Shown here: positions 23,990 through 32,452 of the stretch, one piece after another
Numbering within the stretch: the first letter of the stretch is position 1
Layout of the letters: each line of letters opens with the position of its first letter
Assembly (NCBI GenBank): GCA_963755495.1
Contig: CAVWJS010000012.1
Coordinates: 310,001 to 374,000, forward strand
Source: Bog-473 sp963755495
GTDB lineage: Bacteria; Actinomycetota; Acidimicrobiia; Acidimicrobiales; RAAP-2
Direction: 5' to 3'
DNA: 64,000 bases
Program-made: the position numbers and the translations under genes
Notes under the pieces: generated by a model
Told to the model about the DNA's origin: nothing
Databases searched by the model: none
What the model saw: the letters and a program-made list of their open reading frames with translations, nothing else

Positions 23990-25564
23990 TCAGGCTCCGG
24001 TATAGCTCGATGTGGCGATCGTTCCGGCGGATGCACCGTTCGGCAGCACAGGCGAGATCAGGGTGAGCGCTTCAACGCCGCGGAACGCAACGCCTTCGAA
24101 GACTTCCGAGAAGATCTCATAATCGTTTGTAGCGTCGAGGGTCGAGTCGCGCACGACACCGATGTCGAGCGTGCCGGAGTCGAGCCGCTGAAAAGTTCCG
24201 TCGACGAAGAGGTTCCACACCGTCTTATTGATCCACGGCGGGATCGGGTTAAGCGTTGCGACAGACGTGTACGTCTCCGCGGGGTACTGATAGAGCGTGC
24301 TGCCGGTCGTCTTCGCCGCACGGCCGTCGAGCATCCAGATCACGGTAATGCTGCGCGCCGCAAACCATGCGTTGATCTGCGAATCGGGCACAGCAAATGG
24401 GTTCGTGTCGTCGATGTCGTGCGCCAACTCTCGAGCGATGTCGGCGCGGAACGCGTCCTTCGCCCAGCGGGGAAAAACCGCAGTCAGGCCGGCGTCGTCA
24501 CTCAGGCGATGCACGTCGCGGTAGTACGCCACGGCCTGGTCGACGGTGGCGAGCAAGTCACGCGCGCTGCCGAGCAACGAGTACGTGTTCAGCAACTTCG
24601 ACGACGCGTCGATGTGCGAAAGCGTATTCAGCTCCCGAATGCGAGAAGCCGCGGCGATCGAGAGCTCCACGTTCGCGCTCACCCATTCTGGTGCGAACCT
24701 TCCCCCAAGGTTTCCGAACTGCAGCCGTGTCGGCACGGCGTCGACGTAGACCGTCGTCGGAGATCCACAGGCGATCGAGAGAACCGGCTTCGTCAGGCCG
24801 TTGCCCGGCGCTCCGGCGTCCATCGCTTCGGTCCAAACCTCAGTCGCCGAGGCGAGAGATCCGATGTCGGGCGGTGGCACGAAGGTGAGACCGCCTCTAT
24901 CCGCCTGAAAGGCCGGCAGGCCCAAATTGAGTGGCGTGTCAGCGACCGCGAACACGTCGACCGACCAATCGATGTTGACCGGGGCGCAGATGCCACCAGA
25001 GGCGGTGAGGGCGGCGGGAAGGTCACGGCTGTCAGCGATCCGAGCCAGTTTGATGCCGTTGGAAAAAGCGTCCGGTCCAAGACGACGCTCATCGGGATAA
25101 CGATCCCGCCAATCGGCTCTCGCGAGGACGACTTCGCCGCGGGGTGGGCCGTTGCGCGGCATCGAACCGAGCGTGTCAGCCATGAGCCGAGCCAGTGAGT
25201 CCCTGTCGAGTACCTCACCACTGCGCCCACCACGGCCGGCACCAGTCGCTATCACCGACACCATTCCGCCGTCATGTGGCGCGCTGCGAGATGGCGTTGC
25301 GGCCGCATCTTGGGTTTGCGCCATCCGGACCGCACGATTCGTCACAGGGGCCGACGAAGCGGCTACCGGGGCCGGAGTTGCGGCCGGCCGAGGACGGCCA
25401 TTGGGTGTGCGACTGCGGGACTCGGACAGAACGGCGAAGGCCGCATCGGTGTAACTCTCCCCGCCGCTTGCAATCAGCTCAAGGGCCGCGTTTAGTTCGG
25501 TGTCGGAGAGGTTGGCGAGATCCGCTGGCGTTTGGGCGATTTGCAAAAGCTCTGTGATGTCCAT
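23990..25564 (-). CDS. Phage major capsid protein with N-terminal scaffold-like segment
   Basis: 524 residues from the ATG at 25564. Residues 1-50 (ITELLQIAQTPADLANLSDT) are helical; 60-150 are Ala/Pro/Ser-rich, as in scaffold/delta regions; from ~175 the capsid-like part has ASGGICAPVNIDWSV, LPAFQADRGGLTFVPPPDIG and a C-terminal EVFEGVAFRGVEALTLISPV. This pattern matches HK97-fold capsid proteins of actinophages as remembered. No separate protease or scaffold gene is nearby. An upstream in-frame start at 25813 would overlap the HTH gene and is rejected. Confidence 0.8.
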   Translation of the reverse strand: MDITELLQIAQTPADLANLSDTELNAALELIASGGESYTDAAFAVLSESRSRTPNGRPRPAATPAPVAASSAPVTNRAVRMAQTQDAAATPSRSAPHDGGMVSVIATGAGRGGRSGEVLDRDSLARLMADTLGSMPRNGPPRGEVVLARADWRDRYPDERRLGPDAFSNGIKLARIADSRDLPAALTASGGICAPVNIDWSVDVFAVADTPLNLGLPAFQADRGGLTFVPPPDIGSLASATEVWTEAMDAGAPGNGLTKPVLSIACGSPTTVYVDAVPTRLQFGNLGGRFAPEWVSANVELSIAAASRIRELNTLSHIDASSKLLNTYSLLGSARDLLATVDQAVAYYRDVHRLSDDAGLTAVFPRWAKDAFRADIARELAHDIDDTNPFAVPDSQINAWFAARSITVIWMLDGRAAKTTGSTLYQYPAETYTSVATLNPIPPWINKTVWNLFVDGTFQRLDSGTLDIGVVRDSTLDATNDYEIFSEVFEGVAFRGVEALTLISPVLPNGASAGTIATSSYTGA

Positions 25565-25622
25565 GATCACCAGTTTCCGGGAGACGTTAGCCACACACAA
25601 CGGGCCGAAGGGGCACTTATGT

Positions 25623-25985
25623 TCATTTCTCGGCTCGCTTAGGCCGTGGAAGCGGTCCACCGCAACACGGACAGATGCCACTTCGATCGAGACGTTGTGC
25701 CATCGACCGGACAAGCTCGCCTTGAGCTTTCTTGCGCATCTGGTCGCGTTGCCATTCGGGAAGTTGTTCGGGAAGCCATACGCACCGGCGCTGTCGGGGC
25801 CTTGCCGGCTCACCTTGCGGGGTCCGGATTATGACTTTCCGGCGCTCGTCGAGACTGTTGACCACTGTACGAGTCCGCCGCTCCGACAGGTTGAGCCGAT
25901 TCGCAAGATCTTGGACCGTCAAGGGCGCATCGGCTTCGAGGATGGCGAGTGTGCGGAGCTGAGTCGCTCCGAGGCCGCGGCTCAC
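25623..25985 (-). CDS. Winged-helix protein between terminase and capsid genes
   Basis: 120 residues. The N-terminal half is a winged helix-turn-helix (LRTLAILEADAPLTVQDLAN, LSERRTRTVVNSLDERR); the C-terminal end has a CPCCGGP zinc-knuckle-like pair. GTG overlaps the terL stop. A portal gene usually occupies this position in phage head modules, so a DNA-binding protein here is unusual. Confidence 0.65.
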   Translation of the reverse strand: MSRGLGATQLRTLAILEADAPLTVQDLANRLNLSERRTRTVVNSLDERRKVIIRTPQGEPARPRQRRCVWLPEQLPEWQRDQMRKKAQGELVRSMAQRLDRSGICPCCGGPLPRPKRAEK

Positions 25986-27433
25986 CTAGCGCGTCCCGGC
26001 GGTCGGTACCGGCTGGGGTCCGTGATGGTGAATCTGCCGAGCCGCATCGTCGGAGTCCGCGGCGGGGCCAGAGGAATGCCGCTTCGGAGTCGCTGTTCCC
26101 TCGATGCCACCATGAGCCGTATCGGGCCGGCCGACGATCCATCGAGCAAAGCGGCGGCAACGAGGCCACACGCAACGGCCTGGTCGTCGTGTTGGCCTGA
26201 TCGATGATCGAGGCGGATCAAGCCGGGACCGGTCTCGACAAGTCGCACTGTCGACAGTTCGGCGGCGAGATCCGGATCGTCGGGCAAGAGGATCGCTCGG
26301 TCGCGCAAGCACCCATAGAGAGTCCGAGCGAGCTTGTTGACACCCGCCACCGAAAAGACATATTCCTCGCAAGTGACGCCGGCACCCTTCAGGCGTTCAG
26401 TGAGTTGGGCGGCCTGATGGAAGTCGAAGACGAGCTTCGGTGACCCGTACGTCTTCCAGTTCGCCAGGATTGCCGTCTCAACGTCGCTCAGGCTCACCGG
26501 ATTGATTCTTGTGCCTGTCCAGCGCTGAACCCGATCGATGATGACTCTGCGGCCGTCTGCAGTGGCTTCAAGGTGGCCTACTGCGACGACGGTCGAGTCT
26601 CGTCGAGTCCCAACGTCGACGCTCATCACGTACTGAACCCGGCGAAGCGGATCTCGCACGGTGTAGGCACCTGTGCAAGCAGCGACGTCGTCCAAGGTGG
26701 CAAGAGCATCATCGGCTTCGGTCCACTCGCAGTGCAGATACCGCCGCGCTTCGGCCGGCGTCAGTTGCTCGGTCGCCGCTTCGATGTCGGCCTCGGTCCA
26801 CCACGGACAGGGACCGGCCTGCAGGATCGTCCGCCAGTGCTGACTTTGCTCGGCACTCTGCCACCACTTGAACGATGGGTGAGCCGGCGAACCGGCCGAC
26901 GTCATCACAAGCAATCGGGAACCACGGACCTTGCCCATTGCCGAGATCACCGACGCCCAAAGCAGCGAGTAGCGAGCGACGTCAGGCCACTGAGCAACCT
27001 CGTCGAGCACGACGCAGTACGGCCGAGTGCCGAAGCTCGATGCCGCATCGGATGACTCGATCGAGAGTGTCGCTCCACTTGCGCGGCAAGTGACCGAACG
27101 AGAAGCGATGTCGACCAGATCGCCGAGACCGGTCCGCTCGACGTAATCGGTGATCGAGTCGAGCAAGAGACCGGCTTGCTCACCGTCAGCGGCATAGGCG
27201 TAACTGCGACTCCGCTCGGGTGCTTCGCAAATGACAAGAGCGAGCAAGAGTGCGGCGGCATCGGCCGTCTTGCTCATCCCGCGGGCACGAAGCCAGAAGT
27301 GAAAGCGAAGATCGCCATCAAGAAACGCTCGGGCATCGGACCATTGCCAGTCGGTCGCAACGTCACCCCACTGCCGGCCGTCTTCCATCACCATCGACGA
27401 CAGAAGCGACAAGGCGGTCATTTGCCCGCTCAC
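25982..27433 (-). CDS. Terminase large subunit
   Basis: ATP-driven DNA packaging motor and nuclease, 483 residues. ATPase: the P-loop-like WLRARGMSKTADAA near residue 50 (the GMSKT form found in actinophage terminases), Walker B PYCVVLDEVAQW near 145 and the coupling SA motif in LLVMTSAGSPAH. Nuclease: VMSVDVGTRRDSTVV near 275, KLVFDFHQAAQL and the terminal acidic/His cluster QHDDQAVACGL near 445. All parts look intact. Overlaps terS and the HTH gene by four bases each (GTGA). Confidence 0.88.
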   Translation of the reverse strand: MSGQMTALSLLSSMVMEDGRQWGDVATDWQWSDARAFLDGDLRFHFWLRARGMSKTADAAALLLALVICEAPERSRSYAYAADGEQAGLLLDSITDYVERTGLGDLVDIASRSVTCRASGATLSIESSDAASSFGTRPYCVVLDEVAQWPDVARYSLLWASVISAMGKVRGSRLLVMTSAGSPAHPSFKWWQSAEQSQHWRTILQAGPCPWWTEADIEAATEQLTPAEARRYLHCEWTEADDALATLDDVAACTGAYTVRDPLRRVQYVMSVDVGTRRDSTVVAVGHLEATADGRRVIIDRVQRWTGTRINPVSLSDVETAILANWKTYGSPKLVFDFHQAAQLTERLKGAGVTCEEYVFSVAGVNKLARTLYGCLRDRAILLPDDPDLAAELSTVRLVETGPGLIRLDHRSGQHDDQAVACGLVAAALLDGSSAGPIRLMVASREQRLRSGIPLAPPRTPTMRLGRFTITDPSRYRPPGRAR

Positions 27434-27912
27434 GGTTCATTCTCGTCGGCTGGCACTTCGGTAGCGTCGATCGCTTCTAGGCGGCGAGAGGCGATCTCAG
27501 CGCCCTTTGCGATGATGCTGGCAAGGTCGACCTTCGATGCGGCAACGTCACGACCGAGGCGCGCACGGCTCAACGGGTCGAAGCCGAGTTTCGATCGCAA
27601 CGATTCCGCTCTGGCTTCAAGGCGTGTGAGCAAGTCACTGGCGCGGCGAGTCGCATCGTCGGCACCGAGATCGCCGCCGTGATCCATGAGGAATTCGGTG
27701 ACCAGTTGCACTCGGGCTTCGCAGCGCGCCCATGCCCATACCGCTGACGAATCACAAGGTCGAAGCCAGTCGACCGAGCTGGTCACTTGCTCGACGAGTT
27801 CGGTCGCGAGCGGATCGACGCGGCGCGGTGACCATGCTCCGTGTTTCACGGCGACGACGTTGCCGGGTTCAAAGTCCGGATGCCGCGGCGGGTGTCCTGG
27901 GCGACACGTCAT
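27430..27912 (-). CDS. Terminase small subunit-like protein
   Basis: 160 residues. The start, PDFEPGNVVAVKHGAWSPR, is a pattern common in actinophage small terminase subunits; the rest is helical (EARVQLVTEFLMDHGGDLG, LLTRLEARAESLRSKLG), consistent with an oligomeric DNA-recognition protein. It lies directly before terL with a 4-base overlap, which supports the assignment. Confidence 0.75.
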   Translation of the reverse strand: MTCRPGHPPRHPDFEPGNVVAVKHGAWSPRRVDPLATELVEQVTSSVDWLRPCDSSAVWAWARCEARVQLVTEFLMDHGGDLGADDATRRASDLLTRLEARAESLRSKLGFDPLSRARLGRDVAASKVDLASIIAKGAEIASRRLEAIDATEVPADENEP

Positions 27913-28136
27913 CGAAAATCACCCAGAGCGGGACTGCAAGTCACACTGGCGATGTCGCAAACCTCCAGCTCATGCAGTGTGTTTGCACCTTTGCCGAGAG
28001 ATCTCCGTGCGTGCGGGGTCACAAACGGGTCACACGTCGAGCGATTTGACCCAGAAAATGACACCGTGAGCGCGGCATGCCTCGGGGGGTTTTCCCAATC
28101 GGGCAACCTCGGGATTTTGAACGCCGTTGAGTTCAT
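27909..28136 (-). CDS. Small unknown protein before terS
   Basis: 75 residues from an ATG at 28136 that overlaps the stop of the zinc-ribbon-like gene; its own TGA overlaps the terS ATG. No motif recognised. It is kept mainly because of the unbroken chain of 4-base overlaps on both sides. Confidence 0.45.
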   Translation of the reverse strand: MNSTAFKIPRLPDWENPPRHAALTVSFSGSNRSTCDPFVTPHARRSLGKGANTLHELEVCDIASVTCSPALGDFR

Positions 28137-28444
28137 GCCGCCTTCACTTTCGATAACCAACGTCTCGGTCGTTCCCGCAATGCCTTGGCACTCATGCACG
28201 CCACGCAGTAGCTCCGGACTTCGACCTCCATCCACCATTTGCAGCAAGGGTGCATGGGTCCAACCTCGTCGGCCAACCATGCGGGATCACCGCAGTACCG
28301 GCAACGCCATTCCGGAACCGAGCCACTTAGGCGCACGCATGCACGCCCTAAAGGGCGCGGTGCGTGCGTGCGCTTCTGTGGGATGGCCGACGCATCGGGC
28401 GCCGAAGAGGCGCATGCGCTACGTGCGCCCTGCTCACGACCCAT
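28133..28444 (-). CDS. Small Cys-rich zinc-binding-like protein
   Basis: About 103 residues from the ATG at 28444. Six cysteines in WRCRYCGDPAW, MHPCCKWW and SYCVACMSA give two or three CxxC-type pairs with a His, as in zinc ribbons of HNH or Holliday-junction-like phage proteins, but no nuclease motif is seen. The N-terminal half is Arg/Ser/Ala-rich and may be shorter in reality. Confidence 0.5.
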   Translation of the reverse strand: MGREQGARSACASSAPDASAIPQKRTHAPRPLGRACVRLSGSVPEWRCRYCGDPAWLADEVGPMHPCCKWWMEVEVRSYCVACMSAKALRERPRRWLSKVKAA

Positions 28445-28652
28445 TTTCGCCGCCGATCTGATCCGTCGACGCACGCCATAGACCTCCGGGACCATCCGGC
28501 ACTGCCAACTCACGCCCTTTCAGGCTCTTGAGCGCGTCTTGAATCGTCCGAGCCTTGAGCGGCAGGCCTCCGTCGATGGCAACGAGGTCGCCGATCGCCC
28601 TCACGTCCAGAACGCCCGGATGTTGCCCCGCAGGGCCTTCAAGAGCTGTCAA
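28434..28652 (-). CDS. Small unknown protein, winged-helix-like
   Basis: 72 residues from a TTG at 28652 that overlaps the TGA of the replication ATPase. The stretch LKARTIQDALKSLKGRELAV resembles the recognition helix and wing of a winged-helix domain. Kept on the basis of translational coupling. Confidence 0.45.
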   Translation of the reverse strand: MTALEGPAGQHPGVLDVRAIGDLVAIDGGLPLKARTIQDALKSLKGRELAVPDGPGGLWRASTDQIGGENGS

Positions 28653-29937
28653 ACTCGACGAGCTGCGGGTCGGAGGCCGCTAAGGGCCGGGTCGGTCGAT
28701 TCCAGAATCGGTGGCTGAATCTCGACCCTGATCGCTCCATCGGCGAGCGAGAGAAACTTCACCAGTGAGACCGCTCGGCCACCCTGTAGGGATCGCACGT
28801 ATCCATAGCGGTCCTTCCCAACTTCCAAGCGACTTTCCCCATCGCAGCCGCGGGCGAACGGTTTGATCGAGATCATCTTGAAAGCAACATCGACTCCGGC
28901 GAGCTTGGCCCCGGATCCACGCGGTAGCGCCCCTGATTCTCCCGATCCTTGACCGGATGATCGAGCAATAGGACACCCGCACCCTCGCTCGCACAAAAGC
29001 GAGGCAAGGATTGCAAGAAGGCGGTGACGTCCGGAGCAGAGTTCTCGTCGAGTCCTTCAAGTGCCAACGCCTCGGCGACTCCATCGATCACGACGAGCGT
29101 CGGTCGGACCCCCGCGAGCAACTCTCCGAGAGATCGTCGATCTGCGAGGGTGAGCGGACCTTCTGGTCGGATGTAGTGAAATCCTTCGGCGAGTTCCTCG
29201 TCCGTACACCCATGATCGAGCAGTCGACCCTTCACGGAGGCAGGGTCGGTCTCGAAATCGATGTAAACGACGTCACGCCCGATGCGGATCTCTTGCGCCG
29301 AGACAGCTTGCGCCAAGTGTGACTTCCCTGCCTCGGGCTCGCCGCTCAGACTGTGGACCTTCGCCGGATATATCAGGTACCGCCCGTCCTGCCGTGCCAT
29401 CAGATTGGGTTCGATTTCCTCGAGAGTCACCCTTCGGAGATTGATGGGGTTCCATGACGATTTGTCGATCGTGATGCTGGCGATCGACGAGAGTGAGTCC
29501 ACGATGTCTCGTTGACGGTCGGCGTCGCTGGAATATCCCGCACTCACTAGTTCACTTCCGGTTTCAATCAGTCTTCGATCGTTGGCTCGACCGGCGACGA
29601 TCTCGGCATAGCGCCGGGTGTGAGCAACCGAAGGCACATTCGCTTGCAGGGTGACAAAGACGCTCGGATCGCCGACGGCCTCAAGTAGTCCGGACCGTTG
29701 CAGTTCGTCGCCGACGAGGGTGGCGTCAATGTCGTCGCCTCTTTCGACGAGTGCTCCGATGGCGCTGAAGATGAGTCGGTGACTCGGCTTGTAAAAGTCA
29801 ACGGCCGAGACGATTCGCACGGCGATCTCGGCGGCGTCTTTCGACAACAACATCGCACCCAGAAGAGATTCCTCGGCCTCGATGTTGTGCGGAGGCACTC
29901 GGGTCGACGTCGATTGGGAGGTTCCGGCCGTTGTCAT
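28649..29937 (-). CDS. DnaB-N plus RepA/RecA-like ATPase (replication protein, one frameshift)
   Basis: Residues 15-110 are a DnaB N-terminal domain (PPHNIEAEESLLGAMLLS, DFYKPSHRLIFSAIGALVE); 190-400 are a RepA-like hexameric ATPase with Walker A SLSGEPEAGKSHLAQ and Walker B LVVIDGVAEAL, then VLLLDHPVKDRENQGRYR. The frame ends early near 28916 at GTGGATCC; adding one G restores GSGAKLAGVDVAFKMISIKPF and ~85 more residues to 28649. Likely the element's replication helicase or loader. Whether the break is real or a sequencing slip decides if the element can replicate. Confidence 0.8.
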
Positions 29938-30122
29938 TCGGCCTCGATTCCGGCGGCGATGAAAATACCGCGGGCGTTCTGCAACCCGCGGAGCGCGGCG
30001 TTAATCCCGTTCGTCGGATGAGTCTCACCCCATAGGACGCATTCAAGAAGATCCCGGACCGCCAGCACCCGAAGCAATCCCTCGGCTACGCACTCATCGC
30101 AATCGTCTCGATCAGTGTTCAT
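29934..30122 (-). CDS. 62-residue unknown protein
   Basis: Acidic N-terminus with two Cys (DRDDCDECVAEG), then a helical stretch (VRDLLECVLWGETHPTNGIN). No family recognised. ATG overlaps the stop of the excisionase-like gene and its TGA overlaps the ATG of the replication ATPase, so it is translated in line with them. Confidence 0.5.
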   Translation of the reverse strand: MNTDRDDCDECVAEGLLRVLAVRDLLECVLWGETHPTNGINAALRGLQNARGIFIAAGIEAE

Positions 30123-30358
30123 CCGTCCGCCCGACGCAGCGGCACCACTGTGGCAGTGGGGGAATCGCCTTCAAGTTCGGGGTCGAGACCAAGCATCACC
30201 CGGAGGCGGCTTGTCGGCACCCGTAAGGTCCGTCCGAACCGCAAGGTCGGGATCTCGCCCTTGCGTGCCGCGACGTAAGCCGCAGACCGGCCGAGTCCGA
30301 GCCACTGAGCTGCCTCTTCGATCGAGACTGTCGGTCGTTCTTCCGGGGTGGGGATCAC
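30119..30358 (-). CDS. Excisionase-like helix-turn-helix protein
   Basis: 79 residues from the GTG at 30358, which overlaps the repressor-like gene stop (GTGA). The MerR/excisionase-type HTH SIEEAAQWLGLGRSAAYVAA and following wing KGEIPTLRFGRTLRVP are clear. In actinobacterial integrative elements such proteins act as excisionases or replication regulators. Longer in-frame starts overlap the upstream gene wholly and are rejected. Confidence 0.75.
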   Translation of the reverse strand: MIPTPEERPTVSIEEAAQWLGLGRSAAYVAARKGEIPTLRFGRTLRVPTSRLRVMLGLDPELEGDSPTATVVPLRRADG

Positions 30359-30603
30359 GCTGATGCCGCCGTCAGGGCATCGAGGAACTGTCGGTATTCG
30401 ATAGCATGAGCTCGCCGAGGCTGGACCTCGCCTCGTTCCCAACGGAGATATGTCATCGGCGCGACTCCAAGTACGGCAGCTCCTTCACGAAGGGTGACTC
30501 CGGCGGCTTCGCGTGTCTGGCGGCGCACCGCTGGGGACGGCAGACGTGACTCGCGGATGCCTCTGACGATGGCGTCAAACTTTTCGGATCCCATGTGAAT
30601 CAA
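30355..30603 (-). CDS. XRE-family HTH regulator
   Basis: 82 residues. HTH core: AAGVTLREGAAVLGVAPMTYLRWERGEVQPRR, seen as a Cro/C1-type fold (quoted in part GVTLREGAAVLGVAP, YLRWERG). It is the first gene of the leftward operon and faces the gene at 30675 across 71 bases with palindromic sites, the place of a satellite master regulator. ATG at 30603 or 30594. Confidence 0.75.
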   Translation of the reverse strand: MIHMGSEKFDAIVRGIRESRLPSPAVRRQTREAAGVTLREGAAVLGVAPMTYLRWERGEVQPRRAHAIEYRQFLDALTAASA

Positions 30604-30634
30604 AATATCGATACATCGTAGAGACGTCCGGGAC

Positions 30635-30670
30635 GGTCTAGGTTAGACCGAGAACCGTTAATGGTTAGAC
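30635..30670. promoter_or_regulatory. Operator-like sites in the divergent switch region
   Basis: GGTCTAGGTTAGACC (30635-30649) is a perfect palindrome around a 3-base centre. GGTTAGAC recurs at 30641-30648 and 30663-30670, 22 bases (two helical turns) apart. The second copy ends five bases before the rightward gene start, so binding would block both directions. The XRE protein is the natural candidate to bind, by inference. Confidence 0.6.
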
Positions 30671-30674
30671 GGCT

Positions 30675-31265
30675 ATGGTACGGTGGCGCATGCTTCTAGA
30701 TATGGGTGACGGTGGCTGGCTGCGTTTCTACAGCCTGCGAGACGACGTGCGGGCTCGGGTTCGCTTCGTCATAAGGGAGGACGGGCGACTTGAGCCAGCA
30801 GAAGTTCACCTCGAACGGGGAGGCACGCAACGCCTGACGGGGGACAACCTTCGCAAACTGCCACTCGGGCACATTGAGGCTTGGGCCAACGGGCATATGC
30901 GAGACGAACTCGTCGAGCGAATCAACAGCAGCGGCCAAAAGGTCGCGAAAGCTACAGATCGATGGCTGGCGGTCATGGCAGGTCCCCAAGACCCGGAGAC
31001 GAAGCTCCGCACCGACACCGCATTCAAAAAGCTGAGTCGCCGGGCTCTGATTCTGCGCGTGCCGAACGACTTGAAGAAACCCGATTCCTTTTATCAGAAG
31101 GTCGCAGATCTCTACACAACGTTGGCCGAAGCAGGCAACCGGAGGCCGGCCCAGGAGATCGCAGACGCCAACGAGGACATTGATGTGACGACGGTTCACA
31201 GATGGATCAAAGAGGCTCGGCGTCGAGGCTTACTCGGCTCTGGGCGGAGAGGGAAGGCAGGCTGA
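30675..31265 (+). CDS. Unknown regulator-like protein upstream of integrase
   Basis: 196 residues. N-terminal beta-rich domain (DMGDGGWLRFYSLRDDVRAR, VRFVIREDGRLEPAEVHLE), then helices, ending in a helix-turn-helix-like PAQEIADANEDIDVTTVHRWIKEARRRG. Proteins of this shape are common next to integrases in actinobacterial elements, with unknown role. ATG at 30675 overlaps nothing; 30690 or 30702 are possible. TGA shares a base with the integrase ATG. Confidence 0.6.
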   Translation: MVRWRMLLDMGDGGWLRFYSLRDDVRARVRFVIREDGRLEPAEVHLERGGTQRLTGDNLRKLPLGHIEAWANGHMRDELVERINSSGQKVAKATDRWLAVMAGPQDPETKLRTDTAFKKLSRRALILRVPNDLKKPDSFYQKVADLYTTLAEAGNRRPAQEIADANEDIDVTTVHRWIKEARRRGLLGSGRRGKAG

Positions 31266-32452
31266 TGACAACGAGAGCGGCAAGTGCAGCGCCGCGGAAA
31301 GACGAAACGACAGGAACCTGGTGGTTTATCGTCGATACGGGAGTCGGGCCAGAAGGTCAACGGCGTCAGGCCCGCCGCAAGGGCTTCAAGACGAAGCGAG
31401 AGGCGCAAGAGGAACTCGACAAACTGCGCCGGTCCGTCACGACCTCCACATTCGTAGCGCCGACGAAGCAGACGTTCGGCGCGTATCTCGATGAGTGGAT
31501 CGCTGGCCTTTCGAACCTTCGCTCGTCGACCGTTGACGGCTATCGCCGCAATCTTCTTTATGTGCCGGCGGCACTAAGAGCGAAACGGCTCGATCGGGTG
31601 ACCGTCATGGATCTCGATGCTCTATACGCCAGCCTTAGAGTGTCGGGTCTCAGGCGGCGAGAGGGTGGCCTCAGCCCCCGATCCGTGCGTTATCTCCACG
31701 TCGTCTTATCGAAGGCGCTTTCGGATGCGGTCGATCGAGATCTCCTGATTCGCAACGTGGCGACCAAAGCGAAGCCGCCGAAGGCAAAGGACACGAAACC
31801 TTCGGAGGTCGCATGGTGGACCCCAGCGGAGCTGCGCTCGTTCCTCGACCTGACGGCTGACGAGGCACTCGGGCCATTGTTCAGGGTTGCCTCGATGACC
31901 GGAATGCGCCGGGGCGAAGTCTGCGGCCTCCGGTGGTGCGACGTCGACTTCGACAAAGCCCGGATTGAGGTCCGCCAGCAGCTAACGGTCGTTCGTAGCC
32001 CCGGTGCGGCAAACGGGGGCCTCTTGTTCTCCGAGCGGACGAAGACGGACAAAGGGCGGCGACGGATCGACCTGGACCCGGCGACGGTGGCAATCCTCAA
32101 GACGCAGCGCAAGCGCCAGGCGGAAAACCGGCTCGCCGTGGGCGCAGGGTGGTCGAACGAACACGATCTGGTGTTCACCGAGTCTGATGGACAACCTCTT
32201 GATCCTGAATCCGTGGCGAAGGTGTTTGACCGCCGTGTCGCTCGGCACGGCCTCCGCCGAATCCGGTTCCACGACCTGCGCCATACCCACTGCGCCCACT
32301 TAATCGCCGCCGGGGAGATGCCTCTCGTCATCTCCAAGCGGCTCGGGCACAGCAGCACGTCGTTCACCCTGGACCGTTACGGCCACCTGTTTGAGGATGC
32401 CGGGTCGCAAGCTGCGAGCGCGGTGGCAGCGATGGTCGATGGAGCTTGCTAG
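31265..32452 (+). CDS. int: Tyrosine recombinase (integrase)
   Basis: 395 residues from the ATG at 31265 (TGATG junction). Arm-binding domain 15-65 (WWFIVDTGVGPEGQRRQARR), core-binding SAM-like domain 70-170, catalytic domain 185-385 with Arg in MTGMRRGEVCGLRW, HxxR in FHDLRHTHCAHL, the LGHSS histidine and the nucleophile Tyr in FTLDRYGHLFE. All five catalytic residues are present. It points toward the tRNA-side core site, as usual for tRNA-integrating elements. Confidence 0.94.
   Translation: MTTRAASAAPRKDETTGTWWFIVDTGVGPEGQRRQARRKGFKTKREAQEELDKLRRSVTTSTFVAPTKQTFGAYLDEWIAGLSNLRSSTVDGYRRNLLYVPAALRAKRLDRVTVMDLDALYASLRVSGLRRREGGLSPRSVRYLHVVLSKALSDAVDRDLLIRNVATKAKPPKAKDTKPSEVAWWTPAELRSFLDLTADEALGPLFRVASMTGMRRGEVCGLRWCDVDFDKARIEVRQQLTVVRSPGAANGGLLFSERTKTDKGRRRIDLDPATVAILKTQRKRQAENRLAVGAGWSNEHDLVFTESDGQPLDPESVAKVFDRRVARHGLRRIRFHDLRHTHCAHLIAAGEMPLVISKRLGHSSTSFTLDRYGHLFEDAGSQAASAVAAMVDGAC

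Noticed and set aside
24419..25198. Long forward-strand open frame opposite the capsid gene
   Set aside because: It is an antisense shadow in high-GC DNA with no family features; the reverse strand encodes a recognisable capsid protein.
25564..25813. Extended N-terminus of the capsid protein
   Set aside because: The extra 83 codons overlap the winged-helix gene out of frame and have a composition unlike the rest; ATG at 25564 gives a normal start.
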